This document shows, piece after piece, positions 1 to 5,953 of a stretch of 6,303 nt of DNA. Made by a program: the position numbers and the translations under genes. The notes beneath the pieces are model-generated. The model ran no database searches. It was not told the DNA's origin and saw nothing but the letters and a program-made list of their open reading frames with translations. Source of the stretch: Bryobacteraceae bacterium (GTDB lineage Bacteria > Acidobacteriota > Terriglobia > Bryobacterales > Bryobacteraceae); the NCBI GenBank assembly GCA_014379815.1, contig JACMLA010000863.1, forward strand, positions 1-6,303. The letters run 5' to 3'. Positions within the stretch are counted from its first letter, which is position 1. Each line of letters opens with the position of its first letter.

Positions 1-290
1 AACAATCCCGATGCCAGCAGCTTTGCCTGGGCTGCGTCGAAATCGGCCCTGGTAACTTGCTGACCCGGCTGCAGACCGCTCATGCGAATGATCTCCGCTT
101 CAGCAAGCTGCTGATTACCCGTGACGCGGATAGTTTCCAGCGGAAATGGCAGGGAGGGATCGACGACAACGGTCTTCGCTGGAGCGGAGGTTGTTTTAGC
201 CGGAGGCGCTGGTTTTCTACGGGAAGTTTGCGCAGGGCATAGCAGCATCCCTAATGACAAAGCCAGAGCGATCGAGCGTACCACTTGCAC
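1..290 (-). CDS. POTRA-domain exported protein, N-terminal part (runs off left edge)
   Basis: Reading the minus strand from GTG at 290-288 gives 96 uninterrupted residues up to the window edge. Residues 1-20 form a Sec-type signal peptide (basic start MQVVRS, hydrophobic core IALALSLGMLL, likely cut near CPA-Q). Residues 22-45 are a Pro/Ala/Lys/Thr-rich linker. From about residue 51 the pattern LETIRVTGNQ, then EIIRMSGLQPGQ, then DFDAAQAKLLASGL matches the first half of a POTRA domain (beta strand ending in GN, helix, L-x-x-G-x-x, helix ending near GLF). POTRA repeats occur in BamA/Omp85 and related outer-membrane assembly or secretion proteins, where they bind partners in the periplasm; whether a beta-barrel follows cannot be seen. 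The lipobox is poor (LLC), so I do not call it a lipoprotein. No good Shine-Dalgarno is seen. GTG at 284-282 is an alternative start. The upstream in-frame stop is at 347-345. Confidence 0.75.
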   Translation of the reverse strand, partial: MQVVRSIALALSLGMLLCPAQTSRRKPAPPAKTTSAPAKTVVVDPSLPFPLETIRVTGNQQLAEAEIIRMSGLQPGQQVTRADFDAAQAKLLASGL

Positions 291-328
291 GATTGTACGA
301 CGCCGGTGCCTGGCAGAGCCGTTGCATC

Positions 329-334
329 TATAAT
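329..334 (+). promoter_or_regulatory. TATAAT -10 box for the dipeptidase gene
   Basis: A perfect TATAAT lies 12 nt before the ATG at 347. With the usual 6-8 nt from -10 to start point, transcription would begin near 341, leaving a leader of about 5-6 nt. No convincing TTGACA-like -35 is found at 16-18 bp. On the minus strand the overlapping bases 335-330 read CATTAT, a weaker -10 that could serve the divergent POTRA gene. The promoter role is inferred from sequence and position only. Confidence 0.45.
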
Positions 335-346
335 GCAGCGAGCCTC

Positions 347-1531
347 ATGCGAACCGTCATCCGCCTCCTGATCCTCCTGATTTCCGCGCTGGTTTCCACG
401 CTTCCTGGCACAGCTCAGAAGCGCGCGGTGACAGACGCGGAAGTGGACCGGGTCCATCGGGCCTTGATGATTGTCGACACGCACAATGACACGACGATGA
501 AGGTGCTCGATGGATATGACGTGGCCACCGACCGGCCGTCCGGCAGCACAGACTTACAAAAGTTGCGCACAGGCAACGCAGGAGCTGTCTTCTTTGCTGC
601 CTACGTCCCGGCGAAATTCGCGCGAACCGGGGGCTCAGCCGCGTACTGCAGGAAAGCCATCGAAGCGATCCGAAACGATATCGTCGGCAAGCATCCTGGC
701 GATTTTCTTCTTGCCCGTACTGCAGCCGAAATAGAATCCGCACGCAAGGCCGGCAAAATCGCAGCGCTGATCGGAATCGAAGGCGGCCATGCCATTGAAG
801 ACAGCCTCGACAAGCTCTGGGACTTTTACCGCATAGGAGCGCGCTATATGACGCTGACCCATACCAATACGAACAATTGGGCCGACTCGTCGGGCGACAA
901 ACCACGTCATGGAGGTCTGAACGATCTGGGTCGCAAGGTGGTGTCGGAGATGAACCGGATCGGGATGATCGTCGATATCTCCCATGTCTCGGACGACACG
1001 TTTCGCGACGTCCTCGAAGTCAGTCGGGCCCCTGTTTTTGCGTCTCACTCCTCCTGCCGGGCAATCAGTCAGGCTAAGCGAAACATGACCGATGACATGC
1101 TGCGCGCTCTGGGCGCAAAGGGAGGCGTGATCCAGATTAACTTCGCCTGCAGCTTCCTCAACGACGCGGTGCGTAAAGATCGACCGCGGGAGAAAAACCT
1201 GATCTTCAAGAAGTATGGTGACGACATGGACGCCCTGCGAGCCGACATGGAGCGAGGATTCAAGAGGGCAACTCTTGCCGACGTTGTCGCGCACATCCAG
1301 CATGCCGTCAGAATCGCGGGCCTCGACCACGTCGGCATTGGAAGCGACTTCGATGGTATCGACTGCACGCCCGTAGGCCTGGAAGATTACAGCAAGTTCC
1401 CCGCCCTGACTCGCGCCTTGCTCGAAGAGGGCTACTCGGCCGATGACATCCGGAAAATCTATGGCGGGAATACACTCAGGCTGATGCGGGAGGTGGAGCA
1501 AACCGCACGATCAAGCCAGGCGAAAAACTGA
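347..1531 (+). CDS. Exported membrane dipeptidase-like peptidase, family M19
   Basis: This 394-residue protein belongs to the renal dipeptidase (M19) family, binuclear zinc hydrolases of the amidohydrolase fold that cleave dipeptides, including some with a D-residue. Visible active-site elements: DTHND (H46 and D48, metal ligands), GIEGG (E145, bridging glutamate), LTHTN (H172, substrate-binding histidine), DISH (H213) and SHSSCRA (H234) as further metal ligands, and GIGSDFDG (D334, catalytic aspartate). All expected residues are present, so it should be active. I start at ATG 347 because MRTVIRLLILLISALVS, ending in GTAQ, is a good Sec signal peptide. An in-frame ATG at 254 would add 31 non-signal residues and run over the POTRA gene. 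The protein should act in the periplasm or outside the cell. No Shine-Dalgarno is seen; a TATAAT sits just upstream. The last 21 bp overlap the convergent nagA. The exact substrate is unknown. Confidence 0.92.
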   Translation: MRTVIRLLILLISALVSTLPGTAQKRAVTDAEVDRVHRALMIVDTHNDTTMKVLDGYDVATDRPSGSTDLQKLRTGNAGAVFFAAYVPAKFARTGGSAAYCRKAIEAIRNDIVGKHPGDFLLARTAAEIESARKAGKIAALIGIEGGHAIEDSLDKLWDFYRIGARYMTLTHTNTNNWADSSGDKPRHGGLNDLGRKVVSEMNRIGMIVDISHVSDDTFRDVLEVSRAPVFASHSSCRAISQAKRNMTDDMLRALGAKGGVIQINFACSFLNDAVRKDRPREKNLIFKKYGDDMDALRADMERGFKRATLADVVAHIQHAVRIAGLDHVGIGSDFDGIDCTPVGLEDYSKFPALTRALLEEGYSADDIRKIYGGNTLRLMREVEQTARSSQAKN

Positions 1532-2653
1532 TTCGCCGCCTACAATCGTCTCGACAACCTCGACGCGCTTCTCCGCTTCATGCCAGCGGAACAGGACAAG
1601 GTCCGCACGATCCCCGGCAGACAATCCCCGCTGTCTCCCGCCAATGCGGCCAACCCTCGCAGGGTTGCGCGTAGCCATTGTCAGCGCTTCGATCAGCCCA
1701 ATACCGCCCATGCGCATCACGTTGCCAATCGCGTCATCCATGCGCAGTGCAGAGCCTGCCAAACGGTCACCTCCCAGCAGTACGACACGACCATCTCTGG
1801 TGAGTTCGACCTCAACTTCTCCCAGCGAGTACGGTCCCGGTTCGGCCATCGCGGGCATGGAAGCATCGGTCACGAGCACCGCACGGGCGATAGTCTTCGC
1901 GCGCAGAGCTACCTTGAGGAACGCCGGTCCCAGATGGATCCCATCTACGATGAACCCTGCCGCCAGCCGGTCCTCGGCAAGCTGCTCCCAGATGTAGTTG
2001 GGATGCCGGCGCATCTCCGCGTGGGCCCCGTTGCCAATGTGGGTGGACATGGTTGCTCCGGCGCGAACCGCATCCTGAATCTGATCGCTGGAAGCTTTGG
2101 TATGGCCAATGCTCGCGACGACTCCGTCCCGCACGATGTGTTCGATATAGGATGGCGCGTCCGGCCATTCCGGGGAAAGCGTGATGATCCGCACGTCGCC
2201 GTCTGCCGCTTCCTGCATGCGCCGATACTCTTCCAGATCGGGGGGACGCACGAATGCCCTGGGGTGCGCTCCTCGAGGTCCATCCTCCGGGCTGATATGG
2301 GGTCCCTCGACGTGGAAGGCTTCAATAGAAGGGATCGTACGCCTCGCGCGTGCAAGGTTACGCAGCGAGCCATGCATGTTCTCTTCCGAACCGGTAATCA
2401 CAGTCGGATAGAAGCGCCCGGTGCCGGTCGAATGCAAAACAGAAGCGGAGCGGGCGATTTCTTCCAGCGGCGTGAGCGGGCTGTTGTAGTCGACCGCAGC
2501 GTACCCATTTACCTGCAGATCGATCCACGCCGGCGCGATGAACAGAGCATCGGGCACGGGATCGATCAGTGTGTCCACCGATCGGATTACCGCGCCGAAA
2601 CTCAAATCGAGGTACTGGCCGGACGCCGGATCGTAACCAACTCGTCTGAACAT
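1511..2653 (-). CDS. nagA: N-acetylglucosamine-6-phosphate deacetylase family protein
   Basis: This 380-residue cytoplasmic amidohydrolase matches the NagA family, which removes acetate from GlcNAc-6-phosphate to give glucosamine-6-phosphate in amino-sugar use and cell-wall recycling. Landmarks: PAWIDLQVNG (41-50, family form PGFIDxQxNG), HVEGP (114-118, metal ligand E116), GAHP (128-131), IGHTKA (182-187, H184), THIGNG (204-209, H205), VDGIHL (236-241, H240), VTDAS (261-265, catalytic D263), LAGSALRMDDAI (298-309) and ATRNPAR (327-333). The length is close to the E. coli enzyme, but the N-terminal region before WIDLQ is short. TAA lies directly before the ATG, so no longer start exists. The THLFNAM signature is changed to THIGNGA, and the following R-x-P-G phosphate-binding stretch reads RRHPNY, so substrate preference may differ. 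It is transcribed in the same direction as ilvE, 227 bp downstream of it. A good ribosome-binding site is present. Confidence 0.85.
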   Translation of the reverse strand: MFRRVGYDPASGQYLDLSFGAVIRSVDTLIDPVPDALFIAPAWIDLQVNGYAAVDYNSPLTPLEEIARSASVLHSTGTGRFYPTVITGSEENMHGSLRNLARARRTIPSIEAFHVEGPHISPEDGPRGAHPRAFVRPPDLEEYRRMQEAADGDVRIITLSPEWPDAPSYIEHIVRDGVVASIGHTKASSDQIQDAVRAGATMSTHIGNGAHAEMRRHPNYIWEQLAEDRLAAGFIVDGIHLGPAFLKVALRAKTIARAVLVTDASMPAMAEPGPYSLGEVEVELTRDGRVVLLGGDRLAGSALRMDDAIGNVMRMGGIGLIEALTMATRNPARVGRIGGRQRGLSAGDRADLVLFRWHEAEKRVEVVETIVGGESVFRLA

Positions 2654-2658
2654 TTAGG

Positions 2659-2664
2659 TCACCT
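2659..2664 (-). promoter_or_regulatory. nagA ribosome-binding site AGGTGA
   Basis: AGGTGA on the minus strand ends 5 nt before the nagA ATG. Together with the in-frame TAA touching the ATG, it fixes the start. The 3' arm of the dyad at 2670-2730 ends 5 nt upstream of it, so a folded leader would sit right at the ribosome-loading site. Confidence 0.6.
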
Positions 2665-2669
2665 GCTGA

Positions 2670-2730
2670 TTTATCCACACGATTCAAACAGGCAGTAGCC
2701 GGTACTGCGATGAAAACGCGTGTAGATAAA
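2670..2730. repeat. 61-bp coaxial dyad upstream of nagA
   Basis: The outer arms TTTATCCACACG (2670-2681) and CGTGTAGATAAA (2719-2730) are inverted repeats matching at 11 of 12 positions. The inner arms GCAGTA (2692-2697) and TACTGC (2703-2708) are a perfect inverted repeat with a 5-nt loop. Both pairs are centred exactly on base 2700, with 10 nt between arms on each side. This could be an operator or a hairpin in the nagA leader, where it would end just before the ribosome-binding site. Function is inferred; the symmetry is directly visible. Confidence 0.6.
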
Positions 2731-2741
2731 GCTGTCGATAA
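2671..2741. promoter_or_regulatory. Three DnaA-box-like 9-mers
   Basis: TTATCCACA at 2671-2679 (plus) is a perfect match to the DnaA-box consensus TTATNCACA. On the minus strand, TTATCTACA (2729-2721) and TTATCGACA (2741-2733) each differ from it at one position and start 12 bp apart. Two of the three are part of the dyad arms. No dnaA, dnaN or other origin-linked gene is in the window and no obvious AT-rich unwinding element is present. A DnaA-responsive control site or chance are both more likely than an origin. Confidence 0.25.
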
Positions 2742-2752
2742 GTGCCCCGAAG

Positions 2753-2777
2753 TCGTGCTTTTCTCATGGACGCACGA
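2753..2777. other. Short hairpin in the ilvE-nagA gap
   Basis: TCGTGC (2753-2758) and GCACGA (2772-2777) form a 6-bp stem with a 13-nt loop. Read on the minus strand, the loop is followed by GCACGA then CTTCGGGG, with no T-run, so it is not a typical terminator. It may be part of a folded ilvE-nagA spacer RNA. A stem this short can arise by chance. Confidence 0.25.
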
Positions 2778-2802
2778 ACCCCGGACTGCTACTAATACTG
2801 AA

Positions 2803-2870
2803 GATCCTGACGGGCACGCAATCGGAATGATCTCGGGGGAGGTAACCCGGTAGCGTGCCCTGCAAGGATC
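2803..2870 (-). other. Long interrupted stem-loop just after the ilvE stop
   Basis: GATCCT (2803-2808) pairs with AGGATC (2865-2870), and GGGCACGC (2812-2819) pairs with GCGTGCCC (2853-2860), giving 14 bp broken only by a 3x4-nt internal loop. The 33-nt terminal region holds a further CGGG/CCCG pair (2834-2837 with 2846-2849) closing an 8-nt loop. On the minus strand the structure begins 10 nt after the ilvE TAA and its apical loop reads TTACCTCC. It lacks a T-tract on either strand, so it is not a standard intrinsic terminator. It may be a 3'-end stabiliser, part of a Rho-type end, or a small structured RNA. I do not recognise a known RNA family. The strand is chosen because ilvE transcription would enter it. 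Confidence 0.55.
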
Positions 2871-2880
2871 GTACAGCGAC

Positions 2881-3825
2881 TTAGTGACTAACCTCCACGG
2901 GCTTCCGTATTCCTACCGGTGTCAGCCAGCCAAACCGGTCCGGAAGGACCCCATTGACGATGCCGAAGAACTCCCTCTGTAGTCGCTCCGTGATCGGACC
3001 CCGGCGGCCCTCACCGACCTGGATCCGGTCCACGGAACGAATCGGCGTAACCTCAGCCGCAGTTCCCGTGAAGAAGACCTCATCGGCAATGTAGAGCATC
3101 TCGCGGGGAATGATTGTTTCCACGATCGGGATGCCGATGTCGCGGGCAATCTGGAGCACACTGTCGCGCGTGATGCCAGGCAGAACGGAGGCACCGAGCG
3201 GCGGAGTGTGCAGGTTGCCATCCCGGATCACAAACATGTTCTCGCCGGATCCCTCGCTGATGTAGCCCTGTGTGTCCAGAGCAATTCCCTCGGCATAGCC
3301 ATTGATCTCGGCTTCCATACGAATCAGCTGAGAGTTCAAGTAGTTGCCACCCGCCTTCGACAGTGCGGGAAGTGTGTTGGGAGCGATACGGTTCCAGCTG
3401 GAGATACAGACATCGACGCCCTGAGTCAGACCTTCCTCGCCCAGGTACTTGCCCCATTCCCAGCAGCCGATGTACGTTTCAATCGGGTTGGCTACGCCAT
3501 GCACACCAAGAACTCCATACCCACGAAAGGAAATCGGCCGCACATAGCAGGAGTCGAGGCCATTTACGCCTACCGTGTCGAGGACCGCATCGCAAAGTTC
3601 ATTAAGCGAGAACGGGATGTCCATACGGTAGATCTTCGCGGACTCAATCATGCGGCGCATGTGCTCGCGAAGCCGGAAAATGGCGGGGCCGTTATTTGTC
3701 TTGTAGCAACGAATTCCCTCGAACACGCTGCTGCCGTAGCTCACCACGTGGGATAACACGTGGATGTTCGCATCGCGCCAGGGAATTAGCTGACCGTTGT
3801 GCCAAATCTTGTCTGTGGGTGTCAT
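2881..3825 (-). CDS. ilvE: Branched-chain amino acid aminotransferase
   Basis: This 314-residue protein is a fold-type IV, PLP-dependent aminotransferase that swaps the amino group between glutamate and the 2-oxo acids of leucine, isoleucine and valine, in the cytoplasm. It parallels E. coli IlvE along its whole length (about 309 residues there): [12 protein letters not shown] near 30-41, [10 protein letters not shown] (142-151), the PLP lysine K157 in [19 protein letters not shown] (188-196) holding the cofactor-binding glutamate, LPGITRDS (215-222), [20 protein letters not shown] (247-266) and VGEGRRGP (270-277). All key residues are intact. ATG 3825 is the natural start by alignment. Upstream is only a weak GAGAAG 10 nt away, and about 65 nt upstream a TATACT on the minus strand. 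It is divergent from the M48 gene, and nagA lies 227 bp downstream in the same direction. Confidence 0.95.
   Translation of the reverse strand: MTPTDKIWHNGQLIPWRDANIHVLSHVVSYGSSVFEGIRCYKTNNGPAIFRLREHMRRMIESAKIYRMDIPFSLNELCDAVLDTVGVNGLDSCYVRPISFRGYGVLGVHGVANPIETYIGCWEWGKYLGEEGLTQGVDVCISSWNRIAPNTLPALSKAGGNYLNSQLIRMEAEINGYAEGIALDTQGYISEGSGENMFVIRDGNLHTPPLGASVLPGITRDSVLQIARDIGIPIVETIIPREMLYIADEVFFTGTAAEVTPIRSVDRIQVGEGRRGPITERLQREFFGIVNGVLPDRFGWLTPVGIRKPVEVSH
3744..3763. repeat. CCACGTG inverted repeat inside ilvE
   Basis: CCACGTG (3744-3750) and CACGTGG (3757-3763) are perfect inverted arms around a 6-nt spacer. Because CACGTG is itself a palindrome, the two CACGTGG copies are also direct repeats 12 bp apart. 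The site encodes HVLSHV near residues 22-27 of IlvE, a stretch also His/Val-rich in E. coli IlvE (HVMSHA), so protein constraint and codon choice may explain it. Confidence 0.4.
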
Positions 3826-3890
3826 ATAGAGTGTGCTTCTCGCGAAACCTGATATTCGTGTAACCCGCGACTTCTGCAGGTCACGGTATT

Positions 3891-3898
3891 AGTATACT
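3891..3898. promoter_or_regulatory. Palindromic shared -10 between ilvE and the M48 gene
   Basis: The perfect palindrome AGTATACT contains TATACT on both strands (plus 3893-3898, minus 3896-3891), a 5-of-6 match to TATAAT. It lies 63 nt before the M48 start and 65 nt before the ilvE start, so it could serve as the -10 for both divergent genes with leaders of about 57-59 nt. Neither side has a clear -35; the best on the minus side is GTTACA at 15-bp spacing. The promoter role is inferred. Confidence 0.4.
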
Positions 3899-3949
3899 TT
3901 AACCCAGTATTTGTAACGCTTTAGGTACAGACGGCATCTTCGTGTGCGT

Positions 3950-3954
3950 GGAGG
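3950..3954 (+). promoter_or_regulatory. Ribosome-binding site GGAGG that fixes the M48 GTG start
   Basis: GGAGG sits 7 nt before GTG 3962. This supports GTG 3962 over the upstream in-frame GTG at 3944, which would place the ribosome-binding site inside the coding region and spoil the signal peptide start. Confidence 0.7.
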
Positions 3955-3961
3955 CAATTAC

Positions 3962-5314
3962 GTGTCTAAGAGATTCGTTCTTCATCTCGGAATACTGATT
4001 GCAGCGGCTGCTGTATCTCAGGCGCAGGTAAAGCAGTACAAGCCAGGCTTTAATCTGTTCTCAAAAGAACAGGACGTTCAGCTCGGACGCGAAGCAGCGG
4101 CTCAGGTAGAACAGCAGATGCAAGTGGTGCGCGATGCTGAGATCCAGGGCTTCACGGAGCGGATTGGAAAGCGGCTGTCTTCCTCGTCGAAAGCAGGCGG
4201 ATTTCCTTATAGCTTTAAGGTTGTGAATGAGAACAACATCAATGCGTTCGCTCTCCCGGGCGGCCCTACTTACGTTCATACAGGCCTGATCAAAGCGGCC
4301 GAGAACGAAGGTCAGCTCGCCGGTGTGATTGCCCACGAGATCTCGCACGTAGCCCTCCGCCACGGGACGAACCAGGCGTCCAAAGCTAACCTGCTGCAAC
4401 TTCCCGCGATGATCGCCGGCGTCGCACTTGGGAACGGAGGTCTGCTTGGGCAATTAGCTCAAGTTGGTATAGGCCTCGGCTTTAACTCCGTACTGCTGAA
4501 GTACTCAAGAGATGCCGAGCGACAGGCAGATCTTCTAGGCGCGCAGCTAATGTCAGAGGCAGGCTACAACCCCATTGAGATGGCGCGTTTCTTTGAGAAG
4601 CTTGCCGCACAAGGCGGACAGCGCACGTCGACTTTCTTCGCCAGCCACCCGGACCCGGGTGACCGGATGCGATACATCGAGGAAGAAGTCCGCCGCCTTC
4701 CCCAGAGGAATTACGATTCCAGTGCCAGCGGTGACCTGACGCAAATTCAGTCGCGGCTTGGTAGTTTGCCTCCACCCCCAGCCAACAATCGGGCTCGCGC
4801 GGATTCGCAACCGGCAGGTCAGGGCGACCCACGTCCTACGGGACAGTTTCGCGAGTATCGCAACGGCTCATACTCGATCAGATATCCCGGCAACTGGGAA
4901 GCGTTCGGCGATCAGGGAGGCGCGGCTGTCACGTTCGCACCGCGCTCTGGACTTGTGCAGGATCGCGGTGGGAGCGTAGGTGTGGCCTACGGTGCAATGG
5001 TCAGCTATTACAATTCGCAATCCGGCGGTCGCCCAAATCTGCGCACGGATACGAACAACCTCATCGGTCAGTTGCGACAAAGCAACCCAGCAATGCAGAC
5101 AGGGGGTAACCAGAAATCCACCCGGGTTGCGGGACAGACTGCTCTCGTCACGACGCTATACAATCAGTCGCCACTGGGTGGCCGCGAACTCGACATGCTG
5201 GTCACTGTCGCGCGCCCTGAAGGACTTTTGTATCTGCTCTTCATAGCACCCCAGCAGGACTTCGGCCAGCTGCAAGGCACGTTTGAAGAGATGCTGCGCA
5301 GCATGCGATTCTAA
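3962..5314 (+). CDS. Exported M48-family zinc metalloprotease with extra C-terminal domain
   Basis: This 450-residue protein has a Sec signal peptide at residues 1-21 (MSKRF, then LGILIAAAAVSQA, likely cut before QVKQ). The catalytic domain spans roughly 30-245: HEISH at 125-129 gives zinc ligands H125 and H129 and catalytic E126, and SRDAERQAD at 182-190 gives the third ligand E186. Such soluble periplasmic M48 proteases (BepA/LoiP type) degrade or help assemble envelope proteins. There are no membrane segments of the HtpX type and no TPR tail as in BepA. Instead, a Pro-rich linker (about 268-293) leads to a C-terminal domain (about 297-450) starting YRNGSYSIRYPGNWEAF, which resembles the opening of PsbP/Mog1-like domains; its role is unknown. 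The start is GTG 3962, supported by GGAGG. The HAD gene begins 6 nt after the TAA, suggesting one transcript. Confidence 0.9.
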   Translation: MSKRFVLHLGILIAAAAVSQAQVKQYKPGFNLFSKEQDVQLGREAAAQVEQQMQVVRDAEIQGFTERIGKRLSSSSKAGGFPYSFKVVNENNINAFALPGGPTYVHTGLIKAAENEGQLAGVIAHEISHVALRHGTNQASKANLLQLPAMIAGVALGNGGLLGQLAQVGIGLGFNSVLLKYSRDAERQADLLGAQLMSEAGYNPIEMARFFEKLAAQGGQRTSTFFASHPDPGDRMRYIEEEVRRLPQRNYDSSASGDLTQIQSRLGSLPPPPANNRARADSQPAGQGDPRPTGQFREYRNGSYSIRYPGNWEAFGDQGGAAVTFAPRSGLVQDRGGSVGVAYGAMVSYYNSQSGGRPNLRTDTNNLIGQLRQSNPAMQTGGNQKSTRVAGQTALVTTLYNQSPLGGRELDMLVTVARPEGLLYLLFIAPQQDFGQLQGTFEEMLRSMRF

Positions 5315-5320
5315 GTTGGT

Positions 5321-5953
5321 TTGCCAACCTTTACACGGCGGTATGAAGCGATCTTCTTCGACTTCGATGGAGTCCTTGTAGACAGCGAGCCGGTACACTG
5401 GCGTTGCTGGAATGAGATACTCTCCGCCGATTACGGCTATACCGTCTCGTGGGAAGATTTCGCAGCCAACTGTGTTGGCGTTCATGAGCGAGGCACTGTC
5501 GAGTGGTTGCGACAGCAGCGCACCCCCGAGGTTGCCTTCGACGATCTCTGGTCACAGTACGCGAGGAAGAAACAGCTCTGCCGGGATCTCATGCTCTTGA
5601 GTGGAGGCATACGGCCCGAGGTATCGGAGTTTGTCAAACAGCTCCATCCTGATTTCCTGCTCGCTGTAGTCACGTCGAGCGCCCAGGCAGAGGTGTCCCC
5701 GGTACTTGAGAACGCCGGTCTTCTGCCGCTGCTAACAGCAGCAGTGTATGGCGGGGATGTGGCCAATCTCAAGCCCGCTCCGGATCCCTACTTGCTCGCG
5801 TGCCAGCGGGCGGGCACGGCAAATGCACTGGTCGTGGAGGACTCGCACGCAGGTATGACTGCGGCTCGCGCAGCAGGGCTCGAGGTGCTCCAGATCCGAG
5901 TTCAGGCGCATCTCGTTGAGACCGTGAAGACTCACCTTGTGGTTGGATCCTAG
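5321..5953 (+). CDS. HAD-superfamily hydrolase (phosphatase or beta-phosphoglucomutase-like)
   Basis: This 210-residue protein carries all four HAD motifs: motif I DFDGVLVDSEP with nucleophile D14 and acid/base D16, motif II VVTSS with T118, motif III NLKPAPDPY with K151, and motif IV VVEDSHAG with E173/D174. The segment of about residues 20-90 between motifs I and II is the helical C1 cap typical of subfamily IA phosphatases and beta-phosphoglucomutases. No signal peptide is present, so it is cytoplasmic. The substrate cannot be told from sequence. The start is TTG 5321: the frame has a stop at 5312-5314 (the M48 TAA itself), and no ATG or GTG lies between that stop and motif I. No clear Shine-Dalgarno is seen, so it probably depends on translational coupling to the M48 gene 6 nt upstream. 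Confidence 0.88.
   Translation: MPTFTRRYEAIFFDFDGVLVDSEPVHWRCWNEILSADYGYTVSWEDFAANCVGVHERGTVEWLRQQRTPEVAFDDLWSQYARKKQLCRDLMLLSGGIRPEVSEFVKQLHPDFLLAVVTSSAQAEVSPVLENAGLLPLLTAAVYGGDVANLKPAPDPYLLACQRAGTANALVVEDSHAGMTAARAAGLEVLQIRVQAHLVETVKTHLVVGS

Noticed and set aside
635..1501. Minus-strand open frame of 288 codons antisense to the dipeptidase
   Set aside because: It shows no family features, while the opposite strand carries a complete M19 active site.
1580..2698. Plus-strand open frame of 372 codons antisense to nagA
   Set aside because: It is Arg/His/Pro-rich with no recognisable motif and lies opposite a gene with intact catalytic motifs. Long antisense frames are common in GC-rich DNA.
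2710..2853. 47-codon plus-strand frame (MKTRVDKAVDKCPEVV...) in the nagA-ilvE gap
   Set aside because: It has no good ribosome-binding site or recognised motif, third-position GC looks no higher than chance, and it runs through the dyad and the long stem-loop, which explain the sequence better. Conservation in relatives would reopen the question.
2803..2870. Intrinsic terminator for ilvE
   Set aside because: The stem is strong, but the loop is very long and there is no T-tract after it on either strand (TTCAGTATTAG on the minus side).
2654..2880. Chromosomal replication origin
   Set aside because: DnaA-box-like sites are present, but only one is perfect, there is no clear AT-rich unwinding region, and none of the genes usually beside an origin are in the window.
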